Below, in pieces: positions 51,133-60,301 of a stretch of 64,000 bases of DNA. The notes under the pieces are model-generated. The model worked only from the letters and a program-made list of their open reading frames with translations. It was not told the origin of the DNA and did no database searches. The position numbers were made by a program, and so were the translations under genes. The stretch comes from Candidatus Bacteroides merdavium (lineage in GTDB: Bacteria > Bacteroidota > Bacteroidia > Bacteroidales > Bacteroidaceae): the NCBI GenBank assembly GCA_019116805.1, contig DXAV01000089.1:1-64000 (forward strand), in the 5' to 3' direction. Positions within the stretch are counted from its first letter, which is position 1; every line of letters starts with the position of its first letter.

Positions 51133-51255
51133 CAAAGATAGGAAGTTTCCACATAAGTTTCTCGAAAAACAAGGAAAGAAAGTGGCTGAATGACAAAAAA
51201 TACACCTAAACCAACAAATAATACACACAAGACCGAAGACATTACGGTACTTTTG
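51133..51255. promoter_or_regulatory. Divergent promoters of fabI and the GH28 gene
   Basis: Reverse TATCTTTG (51133-51140) reads toward fabI; forward TACTTTTG (51248-51255) reads toward the GH28 ATG at 51285. Confidence 0.65.
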
Positions 51256-51284
51256 CAATGGTAAAATTTAAAAAGATATCACGA

Positions 51285-52856
51285 ATGAACACATTTGTCA
51301 AGAAGTTATTAGTGCTTGCCAGCGCAATTGTCCCCATGGCCTGCGTACAACAAGCAGAAACTACGCAATGCAAAAGCAGCATTGACAACAAGATTTACGA
51401 GAACCTTCCTTTCAGTATGCCCCAAGTCATCCAACCGTCTTTCCCCGACTACACGGTCAATATCAGGGACTTCGGAGCCAAGGCTGACGGCAAGACACTG
51501 AATACCCAAGCCATCAACGACGCCATCAAAGCCGTCAACGAAAAGGGAGGAGGCAAAGTGATCATTCCCGAAGGTTTGTGGCTGACAGGTCCCATCGAAC
51601 TGCTGAGCAACGTCAACCTCTATACAGAAAAGAATGCACTGGTATTGTTTACAGATGATTTCCAGGCTTACCCCATTATAAAGACCTCGTTCGAAGGACT
51701 GGAAACACGTCGCTGCCAGTCGCCCATCTCGGCACGAAACGCTGAAAACATCGCCATCACAGGCCATGGTGTGTTCGACGGTTCGGGCGATAGCTGGCGT
51801 CCTGTCAAGAAAGGCAAGCTGACCTCCTCGCAATGGAAGACGCTTGTTGCCTCGGGTGGTGTGGTGGATAATGACATCTGGTATCCCACCGAAGGCTCCC
51901 TCAAAGGTGCCAAGGCCTGTAAGGAGTTCAACAATCCCGTGGGTATCGAAACCGACAAAGAATGGAATGAAATACGCCCCTGGCTGCGCCCCGTCCTGCT
52001 CAACATCGTGAAAAGTAAGAATGTCCTGCTGGAAGGTGTAACCTTCAAAAACTCGCCCAGCTGGTGCCTGCATCCTCTATCGTGCGAGCACATCACCATC
52101 AACAACGTCAAAGTGTTCAACCCCTGGTATTCGCAAAATGGCGATGCGCTCGACTTGGAATCGTGCAACAATGCACTGATTATCAACAACATCTTTGATG
52201 CAGGCGATGATGCTATCTGCATCAAGTCCGGCAAGGACGAAGACGGCCGCAAACGTGGTGAACCCTGCCAGAATGTCATTGTGAAGAACAATGTCGTCCT
52301 GCATGGACATGGCGGTTTTGTAGTAGGTAGCGAAATGTCGGGCGGCGTGAAGAACATTTACGTGGCCGATTGTACCTTCCTGGGAACCGACGTAGGTTTG
52401 CGCTTCAAGAGTACCCGCGGACGTGGTGGTGTAGTGGAGAACATCTACATTGACCGCATCAACATGATAGATATCCCCCACGAAGCCCTATTGTTCGACC
52501 TTTTCTACGGCGGCAAGGGAGCAGGCGAAGAAACGGAAGAGGAGCTGGCCGGACGCATGAAGGCCGCTATCCCTCCTGTGACCGAAGAGACACCTGCCTT
52601 CCGCGACATCCACATTTCGAACATCACGGCCAGCAACATAGGTCGGGCCATGTTCTTCAACGGCTTGCCTGAGATGCCGATACGCAATGTCAACATCAAA
52701 GACGTTGTCATCAACGGCGCCAAGCAGGGCATTGTCATCAGCCAGGCGGAGAACGTGACCATCGACAACACGCTAGTCGAGACAGAAGGTGAAGTCTTGC
52801 AAGTGAAAGACTCCAAAGATGTGAAGGTCAACGGAAAGACCTATCACAACGAATGA
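51285..52856 (+). CDS. GH28 polygalacturonase, lipoprotein
   Basis: 523 residues from ATG 51285 (MNTFVKKLLVLASAIVPMAC, lipobox VPMAC); the ATG at 51258 would lie at the transcription start. Right-handed beta-helix. GH28 signature residues: DYTVNIRDFGAKADGKTLNT, NGDALDLESCNN (Asp), DAGDDAICIKSGKD (Asp pair) and GHGGFVVGSEMSGGVKN (His region). It hydrolyses galacturonan; whether endo or exo, or rhamnogalacturonan-directed, is not clear. First gene of the pectin-type locus. Confidence 0.93.
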   Translation: MNTFVKKLLVLASAIVPMACVQQAETTQCKSSIDNKIYENLPFSMPQVIQPSFPDYTVNIRDFGAKADGKTLNTQAINDAIKAVNEKGGGKVIIPEGLWLTGPIELLSNVNLYTEKNALVLFTDDFQAYPIIKTSFEGLETRRCQSPISARNAENIAITGHGVFDGSGDSWRPVKKGKLTSSQWKTLVASGGVVDNDIWYPTEGSLKGAKACKEFNNPVGIETDKEWNEIRPWLRPVLLNIVKSKNVLLEGVTFKNSPSWCLHPLSCEHITINNVKVFNPWYSQNGDALDLESCNNALIINNIFDAGDDAICIKSGKDEDGRKRGEPCQNVIVKNNVVLHGHGGFVVGSEMSGGVKNIYVADCTFLGTDVGLRFKSTRGRGGVVENIYIDRINMIDIPHEALLFDLFYGGKGAGEETEEELAGRMKAAIPPVTEETPAFRDIHISNITASNIGRAMFFNGLPEMPIRNVNIKDVVINGAKQGIVISQAENVTIDNTLVETEGEVLQVKDSKDVKVNGKTYHNE

Positions 52857-52911
52857 CGCCAAACGTACAGGTTTCATTCAAGAAAGAACGATATAAAGGT
52901 TTCATTAAGAT

Positions 52912-52948
52912 CGCCCCATGCGGCCTGCCCCACCAGGTCGCTGGGGCG
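52912..52948 (+). terminator. Terminator after the GH28 gene
   Basis: CGCCCCA (52912-52918) pairs with TGGGGCG (52942-52948); inner GCG/CGC and CCTG/CAGG pairs extend the stem, and TCCTTTTTT follows. Confidence 0.8.
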
Positions 52949-53003
52949 AAATCCTTTTTTACAGAGATTTAAAGGAAATCATCGCAAACTATCATTTTTT
53001 TAT

Positions 53004-53011
53004 TACTTTTG
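53004..53011 (+). promoter_or_regulatory. -7 box of the DUF4861 gene
   Basis: TACTTTTG, 32 nt before ATG 53044. Confidence 0.55.
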
Positions 53012-53043
53012 TGACAAAGTAATTCAAAACCCACATACACATC

Positions 53044-54270
53044 ATGAAAAAAGAACTTTTTGCCTTGCTGGGCATCCTTTGCGGTAGCTGCATGCTGACA
53101 ACCGCGCAAGAGACGACACAACTGAAAATCAGACTTGAAAACACAGGCAACCGCATACAAAAGGATGCACCAGTCATTATCAGTCTTGACCAGACAGAAG
53201 CGACCTTCCAGGTGCGTTCGGCTGTAGTTATGGACGGCAAGCAGGAAATCCCCTCCCAGCTGGACGACCTCAACGGCGACCTGAAGGCGGACGAGCTGGC
53301 CTTTGTCATCGACATGCCTGCCCGCACAAGCAAGGAGCTGACCCTCACCCTTTCCTCAGCCAAACCAACCAAACAATATCCCGCCCGCGTATTCGCGCAG
53401 ATGCTGGCACGCGACGCCAAGAACAACCGCCACGCACCCGTACAATCCATCACCGTGCCAGGTACGACAGATTTCTATAGCATGGTACACGGCCACGGCC
53501 CCATGTTCGAATCCGAGCTTGTAGGCTATCGTGTTTACTTCAATGAGAAACAGACTCTTGACCCCTACGGCAAATTCAACAAAGGCATGGAGCTGAAAGA
53601 AAGCCAGTTCTACCCCAACGATGAGCAGCTGGCACGCGGCTTTGGCGACGATGTGCTGCTTGTGGGAAATAGTTGCGGCATCGGTGCCCTCAAGGGATGG
53701 GACGGACAGAAGGCCACCCACGTGGCACCTGTCGCCTTCCGCACGGAGCGCATCCTGGCCTATGGTCCTATCCGCACCATTGCGGAAGTGGAAGCCAAAG
53801 GATGGGAATACCAGGGTAAGGAACTGACCATGACACACCGCTACATCCTCTATGCCGGCCATCGCGACCTGCGCATCGAGACCACCTTTGCAGAACCGCT
53901 GGAGGAAGAAACCTTCTGTACAGGCGTGCAAAACATCATGGGCAATGAAACCGTCTCCTACTCCGACCACAAAGGACTGGTAGGTAGCTGGGGAAGACAC
54001 TGGCCCGTCAACGACACGGTGAAATATGCCAAGGAAACCATCGGAATCGCCACCTACATTCCACAAAAATATGTCCGCAAGGAAGTGAAGGACAAGGACA
54101 ATTTCCTCTACACCGTCTCTGCACCTGGTAGCGACAACTTCTATTACTACACCATGTTCACCTCGCGCAAGGAAACCTTCGGCTACCCCACCTCAGAAGC
54201 GTGGTTCAAATATATGCAGGAGTGGAAAGAAGAATTGGAAAATCCGATAAAACTCACCTTGATACGTTGA
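53044..54270 (+). CDS. DUF4861 protein, secreted
   Basis: 408 residues with an N-terminal signal peptide (MKKELFALLGILCGSCMLTT ending AQE). The mature protein is beta-rich: NRIQKDAPVIISLDQTEATF, LDDLNGDLKADELAFVIDMP, then MVHGHGPMFESELVGYRVYF and GFGDDVLLVGNSCGIGALKG, ending SEAWFKYMQEWKEELENP. This matches DUF4861 proteins, found next to pectin and ulvan degradation genes; a glycan-processing role (possibly a lyase or hydrolase on unsaturated uronates) is suspected but no catalytic residue is established that I can cite. Flanked by GH28 and GH43. Confidence 0.82.
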   Translation: MKKELFALLGILCGSCMLTTAQETTQLKIRLENTGNRIQKDAPVIISLDQTEATFQVRSAVVMDGKQEIPSQLDDLNGDLKADELAFVIDMPARTSKELTLTLSSAKPTKQYPARVFAQMLARDAKNNRHAPVQSITVPGTTDFYSMVHGHGPMFESELVGYRVYFNEKQTLDPYGKFNKGMELKESQFYPNDEQLARGFGDDVLLVGNSCGIGALKGWDGQKATHVAPVAFRTERILAYGPIRTIAEVEAKGWEYQGKELTMTHRYILYAGHRDLRIETTFAEPLEEETFCTGVQNIMGNETVSYSDHKGLVGSWGRHWPVNDTVKYAKETIGIATYIPQKYVRKEVKDKDNFLYTVSAPGSDNFYYYTMFTSRKETFGYPTSEAWFKYMQEWKEELENPIKLTLIR

Positions 54271-54323
54271 GTGAAACACCACCTTCACACGTATAGTAAA
54301 AAAACGATAAATCCCTATCTACC

Positions 54324-56003
54324 ATGAATTTGTCAAATGCTTTATTGGGACTCTGCTTGTTGGCAACCCTGCCATTAGCCGCCCAACAAACAGAGAACTA
54401 CGTATCGAAGGTATGGGTGGCCGACCAGAGCAACGGCACTTACAAGAACCCTGTCCTCTATGCCGACTACTCTGACCCTGACGCCTGCCGCGTGGGTGAT
54501 GACTTCTATATGACTTCGTCGAGCTTTAACTGCCTGCCGGGCCTCCAGATACTCCACTCCAAGGATCTGGTGAACTGGAGCATCATCGGCGCGGCCATCC
54601 CCTATAAACTAACGCCCGAGAGTTTTCCTGAACGGCCCGAACATGGCAACCGCGTATGGGCCCCCTCCATCCGCCACCACAACGGCGAATTCTACATCTT
54701 CTGGGGCGACCCCGACCAGGGCGCCTTCATGGTGAAAGCCAAAGACCCCAAGGGGCCGTGGACAGAGCCTGTACTCGTAAAAGCCGGCAAAGGCATCATC
54801 GACACCTGCCCCTTGTGGGATGACGACGGCAAAGTCTATCTGGTACATGCCTATGCAGGCAGCCGTGCCGAGCTGAAGAGCGTCATCGCCATCTGCGAAC
54901 TGAACGCCGAAGCCACGCAAGCCATCACCCCCTCGCGCATCGTCTTCGACGGCCACGAAGCGCACGAAACGTGCGAAGGCCCCAAATTTTACAAAAAGGG
55001 CGACTATTACTACATCTTCCACCCAGCCGGCGGCGTACCTACGGGTTGGCAGGTCGTACTCCGTTCAAAGAACATTTACGGACCTTATGAATGGAAGACG
55101 GTGCTGGCACAAGGCGATACGCCCGTCAACGGCCCCCATCAAGGCGCATGGGTGGACACGCCGACGGGTGAAGACTGGTTCCTCCACTTTCAAGACGTAG
55201 GTGCCTATGGGCGCCTCGTCCATCTGCAACCCATGAAGTGGGTGGACGGATGGCCCGTCATCGGAGAAGACAAGGACGGCGACGGATGCGGCCAACCTGT
55301 ATTGACACACAAGAAGCCCAACGTAGGCAAGACCTACCCCGTCTGCACCCCGCAGGAGAGTGACGAGTTCGACGGCTACACCCTCTCGCCCCAATGGCAA
55401 TGGCACGCCAACATCAACGAGAAGTGGGCCTACTACGCAGGCGACCAAAGCCTCGTCCGCCTCTATTCCTACCCTGTCGTAAAGGATTACAAAAACCTGT
55501 GGGACGTAGCCAACCTGCTCCTTCAGAAGACACCTGCCCCCAACTTCACCGCCACGATGAAGCTCACGTTCAAGCCCATCAGCAAGTATAAAGGCGAACG
55601 CACAGGCCTCGTCGTAATGGGTCTCGACTACGCTGGCCTCATCCTTGAGAATACGGACAAAGGACTGATACTCTCGCAAGTGGAGTGCCCCAAAGCAGAA
55701 AAAGGCACGCCCGAACAGGTCAACGCCTCCGTCCCCCTGACCGACCCGACCATCTATCTGCGCGTCAAGTTCAGTTGCGACGGCCAAAAGATAGCCGAGA
55801 GTGAAGGTGGTCACGACCTCGTGGTGATGTGCGACTTCAGCTATAGCCTCAACGGGAAGAGCTTCAAGAAGCTGGGCAACCCCTTCCAAGCCAAGGAAGG
55901 CAAATGGATAGGCGCCAAGATAGGAACCTTCTGCACCCGCCCCGCCATCAAAACCAACGACGGCGGATGGGCGGACATCGACTGGTTCCGTATCACCAAG
56001 TAA
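54324..56003 (+). CDS. GH43 beta-xylosidase/alpha-L-arabinofuranosidase
   Basis: 559 residues; signal peptide ending LPLAAQQ. Five-bladed propeller with the three acids: D51 in YADYSDPDACR (base), the Asp in GIIDTCPLWDDDGKVYL, and the Glu in HETCEGPKFYKKGDYYY (acid). A C-terminal concanavalin-like domain (about 345-559, DEFDGYTLSPQWQWHANI; YKGERTGLVVMGLDYAGLI) is typical of the GH43 subfamily that acts on arabinose or xylose side chains. It probably strips pectin side chains in the periplasm. Confidence 0.92.
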   Translation: MNLSNALLGLCLLATLPLAAQQTENYVSKVWVADQSNGTYKNPVLYADYSDPDACRVGDDFYMTSSSFNCLPGLQILHSKDLVNWSIIGAAIPYKLTPESFPERPEHGNRVWAPSIRHHNGEFYIFWGDPDQGAFMVKAKDPKGPWTEPVLVKAGKGIIDTCPLWDDDGKVYLVHAYAGSRAELKSVIAICELNAEATQAITPSRIVFDGHEAHETCEGPKFYKKGDYYYIFHPAGGVPTGWQVVLRSKNIYGPYEWKTVLAQGDTPVNGPHQGAWVDTPTGEDWFLHFQDVGAYGRLVHLQPMKWVDGWPVIGEDKDGDGCGQPVLTHKKPNVGKTYPVCTPQESDEFDGYTLSPQWQWHANINEKWAYYAGDQSLVRLYSYPVVKDYKNLWDVANLLLQKTPAPNFTATMKLTFKPISKYKGERTGLVVMGLDYAGLILENTDKGLILSQVECPKAEKGTPEQVNASVPLTDPTIYLRVKFSCDGQKIAESEGGHDLVVMCDFSYSLNGKSFKKLGNPFQAKEGKWIGAKIGTFCTRPAIKTNDGGWADIDWFRITK

Positions 56004-56034
56004 GGCATAAACCGTCCAAGCCACCCCATAAGAG

Positions 56035-56112
56035 AAACAGCCTTTTCCTGCAAAACGATGCTTTTCGGGCAGGAAAAGGCTGTTTTCTTCCTCGTAAAAC
56101 AGTGCTTTTTCC
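56035..56112. repeat. Array F: about four units of 22 bp
   Basis: Dyad centres at 56058.5, 56080 and 56102.5 (AAAACGATGCTTTT, AAAAGGCTGTTTT, AAAACAGTGCTTTT), with a degenerate unit before them near 56040. Same core family as arrays A and E. It lies between GH43 and the HAD gene. Confidence 0.7.
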
Positions 56113-56145
56113 ACATGCTCCCGACCGCCCTATCGAAATAAATGC

Positions 56146-56153
56146 TACTTTTG
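56146..56153 (+). promoter_or_regulatory. -7 box and strong ribosome-binding site of the HAD gene
   Basis: TACTTTTG at 56146-56153. Before ATG 56188 stands AAGGAGGAGA, a nearly complete Shine-Dalgarno, rare among the other genes in this window. Confidence 0.6.
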
Positions 56154-56187
56154 CGCAGAAAAAGAAGAAACAGAAGGAGGAGACAAG

Positions 56188-56841
56188 ATGAAAAAACTGG
56201 TTATATTCGACCTCGACGGCACCCTGCTGAACACCATCGCCGACCTGGCACAAAGCACCAACCACGCCCTTGCGGCTTTGGGATATCCCACTCACGAGGA
56301 AGCCGCCTACAAGTTCATGGTGGGCAACGGCATCAACAAGCTTTTCGAACGCGCCCTGCCCGAAGGAGAGAAAACGGAAGAAAACATCCTGAAAGTCCGT
56401 AGCCATTTCGTTCCCTACTACGACCAGCACAATGCCGACAAGAGCCGCCCTTACCCAGGCATCCCCGAGCTGTTGTCCCATCTCCAATCTCACCAAGTCC
56501 AGTTGGCCGTAGCCTCCAACAAATATCAGTCGGCTACCGAAAAGCTCGCTGCCCACTACTTCCCCACCATCCGCTTCGCCGCCGTTTATGGCCAGCGTGA
56601 AGGAATAGCCACCAAGCCCGACCCTACCATAGTTTTCGACATCCTGAAGCAGACTTCAATCGCTCCCGACGACACCCTTTACGTAGGCGACTCGGGTGTT
56701 GACATGCAGACGGCCCTCAATGCCCATATCACCGCCTGCGGCGTCACATGGGGCTTCCGCCCACTCACCGAATTGGAAGTCTTCTGTCCGAAACATATTG
56801 TCAACAGAGCAGAAGATATAGCAAATATTGTCTTGGCCTAA
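56188..56841 (+). CDS. gph: Phosphoglycolate-phosphatase-like HAD protein
   Basis: 217 residues. Motif I IFDLDGTLLNTIADLAQSTN, motif II VASNKYQSATEKL, motif III lysine in GIATKPDPTIVFDIL, motif IV YVGDSGVDMQTALNA, with the C1 cap at about 15-80 (FMVGNGINKLFERAL). It removes phosphate from 2-phosphoglycolate and similar molecules. Its position within the pectin locus may be incidental; it has its own promoter and strong ribosome-binding site. Confidence 0.88.
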   Translation: MKKLVIFDLDGTLLNTIADLAQSTNHALAALGYPTHEEAAYKFMVGNGINKLFERALPEGEKTEENILKVRSHFVPYYDQHNADKSRPYPGIPELLSHLQSHQVQLAVASNKYQSATEKLAAHYFPTIRFAAVYGQREGIATKPDPTIVFDILKQTSIAPDDTLYVGDSGVDMQTALNAHITACGVTWGFRPLTELEVFCPKHIVNRAEDIANIVLA

Positions 56842-56867
56842 ACCAAGACTAAACCCGCCTCCTACTT

Positions 56868-56898
56868 CCAGAAACATGTTGCCCAACATGTTTTCTGG
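56868..56898 (+). terminator. Hairpin after the HAD gene
   Basis: CCAGAA-ACATGTTG (56868-56881) pairs with CAACATGTTTTCTGG (56884-56898) with one bulge. A smaller TCTTGG/CCAAGA hairpin (56831-56848) overlaps the stop codon. No clean T run. Confidence 0.65.
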
Positions 56899-56981
56899 AG
56901 GAATATTCTTAAAGTCCACATACATAACAAAAATTCCCACCCTAAAAACAAATATTCCACATACCCTCGTTTACAATCTTA

Positions 56982-56989
56982 TACATTTG
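56982..56989 (+). promoter_or_regulatory. -7 box of the second susC-like gene
   Basis: TACATTTG, about 64 nt before ATG 57053; no clear -33 box, as expected for a regulated promoter. Confidence 0.5.
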
Positions 56990-57052
56990 CAGCAATGTAT
57001 TAACAGTGTGTTCGACCACACTAAATAGAAACTTACTATTTTATTTAATAAC

Positions 57053-60000
57053 ATGCTAAGAATGTCTAACAAGATGAAAACCATGCGCACCGCGCTACTA
57101 ACCCTATTAGTAGCCTTGATATCGCTCAGCGTATCGGCGCAAAATGTAACCGTAAAGGGTACCGTGAAAGACAAAACAGGAGAAACCGTCATCGGTGCTT
57201 CCGTAGTTGAAAAAGGGAATACCAGTAATGGTACCATCACAGACATTGACGGTAACTACACCATCAGTGTACCAGCCAACGCTACCATCGTATTCTCCTA
57301 CGTAGGTATGACAACACAGGAAGCATCTGTCAAAGGAAAGACACAGATCGACATCGTCATGGAAGATGACGCCCAAGCTCTAGAAGAAGTTGTAGTCATC
57401 GGTTATGGTGCCGTCAAACGTAAAGACTTGACTGGATCTGTAGCAACCGTAAGCTCTGATGTATTGGCTGCAGTACCTGTGGCATCAGCAACAGAAGCCC
57501 TGACTGGTAAAATGGCTGGTGTACAAATCACCACGACTGAAGGTTCTCCTGACGCAGAAATGAAAATCCGCGTACGTGGCGGCGGCTCAATTACAGGAGA
57601 CAATACCCCTCTGTTTATTGTAGATGGTTTCCCTGTTGAATCCATTTCCGATATACCAGCTTCAGACATCGAGGACATCACCGTTCTGAAAGATGCTTCT
57701 TCTACAGCCATCTATGGTTCTCGTGGTGCAAATGGTGTAATTCTTGTTACGACCAAATCTGGTAAAGAAGGAAAAATCAACGTCAGCTACAACGCCTATT
57801 ACAGCTGGAAAAAAATAGCCAAAACACTGGATGTACTCGATCCTTACGATTATGCAAAATGGCAATACGAACAAGCGTTGCTGAGAGGAAACAGCTATGT
57901 AGAAGACTATGAAAGCTACTTTGGCTCTTACGAAGACTTGGACATGTATAAGAATATACCTTATAATGATTGGCAAGATTTAACTTTCGGACGAACAGGT
58001 AACACCTTCAACCACAATTTAAGCATAACCGGCGGTAGTGAAAAAATAAAATACGCATTCAGCTACAGCCACATGAACGACAAAGCCATCATGGAAGGTT
58101 CTGACTACAAACGTGACAACTTTAGCTTGAAATTGAACACCAAACCTGTTAAGAACGTAACTCTTGACTTCTCTATCCGTTACTCAGAAACCAATATTGG
58201 AGGTGGTGGAGCTAATGATGTCAGCAGTACTTATGACTCAGATAAACGACTGAAGTACTCTGTCATCTACACTCCGATACCTTTGGAAAACATGGATTCC
58301 TCAGCAGGTAGTTCAGACGATGATTTAGGTAATCTCTATCACCCGTTGACTGCTATCTCGGACAATGATCGCGACCAAGAGCGCAAGACACTGAATATGT
58401 CAGGCAGCTTCGGATGGGAAATCTTCAAAAATTTCAAGTTCAAAACCGAACTTGGATATGATGATTACCGCAATGACGATCTCCGTTTTTATGGACTTAC
58501 CACCTATTATGTAAAGAATGTACCTTCTGCAGAGAACCAAAACCTACCGGCTATTCAAATTGCCAATACCAATCGTCATAAGTTCCGCAACACCAATACT
58601 ATCAGCTACGACTTCTCTGACTTATTCAAAGGAGACAGCCACCATTTGAATGCAATGATCGGCCATGAGTGGATCATCACCAAATCCAGCAAACTTACCA
58701 ATATTGTACATGGTTTCCCCGAAACATTTACAGCTGCTGATGCATGGAAACTGACTTCTATGGGAACCCCCTTCTCTATCGACAATTTCTATGATCCAGA
58801 TGACAAACTCTTGTCCTACTTCGGACGTATAAACTACGACTACCAGAGCAAATATCTATTGAGCGCAACTTTCCGTGCCGATGGTTCTTCCAAATTTGCA
58901 GCTGGCAACCAGTGGGGATACTTCCCTTCAGCAGCTGTCGCATGGCGTGTATCCTCTGAAAACTTCATGGAAGGTACTAAAGAATGGTTGGACGACTTAA
59001 AACTCCGATTTAGCTATGGTACTGCAGGAAACAATAACATTCCTTCAGGACAGATGGTACAAACTTATAGTAACTCTGCTACTTCTTGGATCAATGGTTT
59101 CTCCAACTATTGGGCACCTTCCAAGACAATGGCTAACCCCGATTTAAAATGGGAAACAACCATTACCCGTAACTTAGGTTTGGATTTCACTGTACTTGGT
59201 GGTAAGTTGAATGGTACCATCGAAGCCTATTTGAATACCACAACTGATTTGCTTATCCAATTCCCTGTAGGTGGAACCGGATATGATACACAATACAGAA
59301 ATATGGGTAAGACTGAAAACAAAGGTATCGAAGCAAGCATCAATTGGACTATTGTTAACAAAAAAGATTGGGGAGTAAGCTTCAATGCTAATATCGGCTT
59401 CAATAAAAATACCATTAAAGATCTGGGTATGATGAACGATTTCGGAGCAGAAACCTACTGGGCTTCTTCTGAAATCGGAAATGACTTCTGGATTGCTAAA
59501 GGTGGTTCTGTAGGCCAAATGTATGGTTACCGTTCAGACGGACGCTACGAAGCAAGTGACTTTGTAGGTTATGACGCAGCTACAGATTCCTGGATTCTGA
59601 AAGAAGGTGTAGTAGACGCATCCGCTGTTGTTGGTAAAATCCGTCCAGGCTCCATGAAGCTGAAAAATATAGATGGAAGCGAAGATAACAAAGTTACAAC
59701 CGACGATCGCGAAATTATTGGTGATGCCAACCCGTTGCATACAGGTGGTTTTGGTATTAGCGCATACGCCTATGGTTTTGATCTGAGCGCCAATTTCAAC
59801 TGGAGCTTCGGCAACGATGTCTACAATGCCAACAAAATCGAGTTTACCCAAACAGGTAAATATCAATATCGTAACATGACCTCTGAAATGGCAGATGGAA
59901 AACGTTGGACTAACCTGAGAGCTGACGGTACACTCAGTACCGATTTGGAAGAATTGGCAGCCATGAATGCCAACACAACCATGTGGTCTCCATTAACCGA

Positions 60001-60280
60001 TCGTATGATATTCAGCGACTGGGCTGTAGAAGACGGTTCATTCCTCCGTTTGAACACATTAACTTTGGGATACACGCTCCCGAAATCATTACTGAGCAAA
60101 GTAAAAATACAAAATCTGCGCTTCTACGTAACAGGATACAATCTCTTCTGCCTGACAAGCTACACGGGTTATGACCCAGAAGTATCAACCATACGTAAGA
60201 CTAATCTGACTCCTGGCGTTGATTACTCTGCATACCCAAAGAGTCGTCAATTTGTAGTAGGTGTAAACCTGAATTTCTAA
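57053..60280 (+). CDS. SusC-type TonB-dependent importer of the pectin-type locus
   Basis: 1,075 residues from ATG 57053 (alternatives 57062 and 57074 would shorten the signal peptide, which ends ALISLSVSAQ). CarboxypepD-like domain VKGTVKDKTGETVIGASVV, TonB/plug region EEVVVIGYGAVKRKDLTGSV, MKIRVRGGGSITGDNTPLFI and VLKDASSTAIYGSRGANGVI, then the barrel ending RQFVVGVNLNF. It imports oligosaccharides; neighbours GH28, GH43 and DUF4957 suggest pectic ones. Followed by its SusD partner after 21 bp. Confidence 0.95.
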   Translation: MLRMSNKMKTMRTALLTLLVALISLSVSAQNVTVKGTVKDKTGETVIGASVVEKGNTSNGTITDIDGNYTISVPANATIVFSYVGMTTQEASVKGKTQIDIVMEDDAQALEEVVVIGYGAVKRKDLTGSVATVSSDVLAAVPVASATEALTGKMAGVQITTTEGSPDAEMKIRVRGGGSITGDNTPLFIVDGFPVESISDIPASDIEDITVLKDASSTAIYGSRGANGVILVTTKSGKEGKINVSYNAYYSWKKIAKTLDVLDPYDYAKWQYEQALLRGNSYVEDYESYFGSYEDLDMYKNIPYNDWQDLTFGRTGNTFNHNLSITGGSEKIKYAFSYSHMNDKAIMEGSDYKRDNFSLKLNTKPVKNVTLDFSIRYSETNIGGGGANDVSSTYDSDKRLKYSVIYTPIPLENMDSSAGSSDDDLGNLYHPLTAISDNDRDQERKTLNMSGSFGWEIFKNFKFKTELGYDDYRNDDLRFYGLTTYYVKNVPSAENQNLPAIQIANTNRHKFRNTNTISYDFSDLFKGDSHHLNAMIGHEWIITKSSKLTNIVHGFPETFTAADAWKLTSMGTPFSIDNFYDPDDKLLSYFGRINYDYQSKYLLSATFRADGSSKFAAGNQWGYFPSAAVAWRVSSENFMEGTKEWLDDLKLRFSYGTAGNNNIPSGQMVQTYSNSATSWINGFSNYWAPSKTMANPDLKWETTITRNLGLDFTVLGGKLNGTIEAYLNTTTDLLIQFPVGGTGYDTQYRNMGKTENKGIEASINWTIVNKKDWGVSFNANIGFNKNTIKDLGMMNDFGAETYWASSEIGNDFWIAKGGSVGQMYGYRSDGRYEASDFVGYDAATDSWILKEGVVDASAVVGKIRPGSMKLKNIDGSEDNKVTTDDREIIGDANPLHTGGFGISAYAYGFDLSANFNWSFGNDVYNANKIEFTQTGKYQYRNMTSEMADGKRWTNLRADGTLSTDLEELAAMNANTTMWSPLTDRMIFSDWAVEDGSFLRLNTLTLGYTLPKSLLSKVKIQNLRFYVTGYNLFCLTSYTGYDPEVSTIRKTNLTPGVDYSAYPKSRQFVVGVNLNF

Positions 60281-60301
60281 ACCGTATAAAAGCATAAGAT
60301 A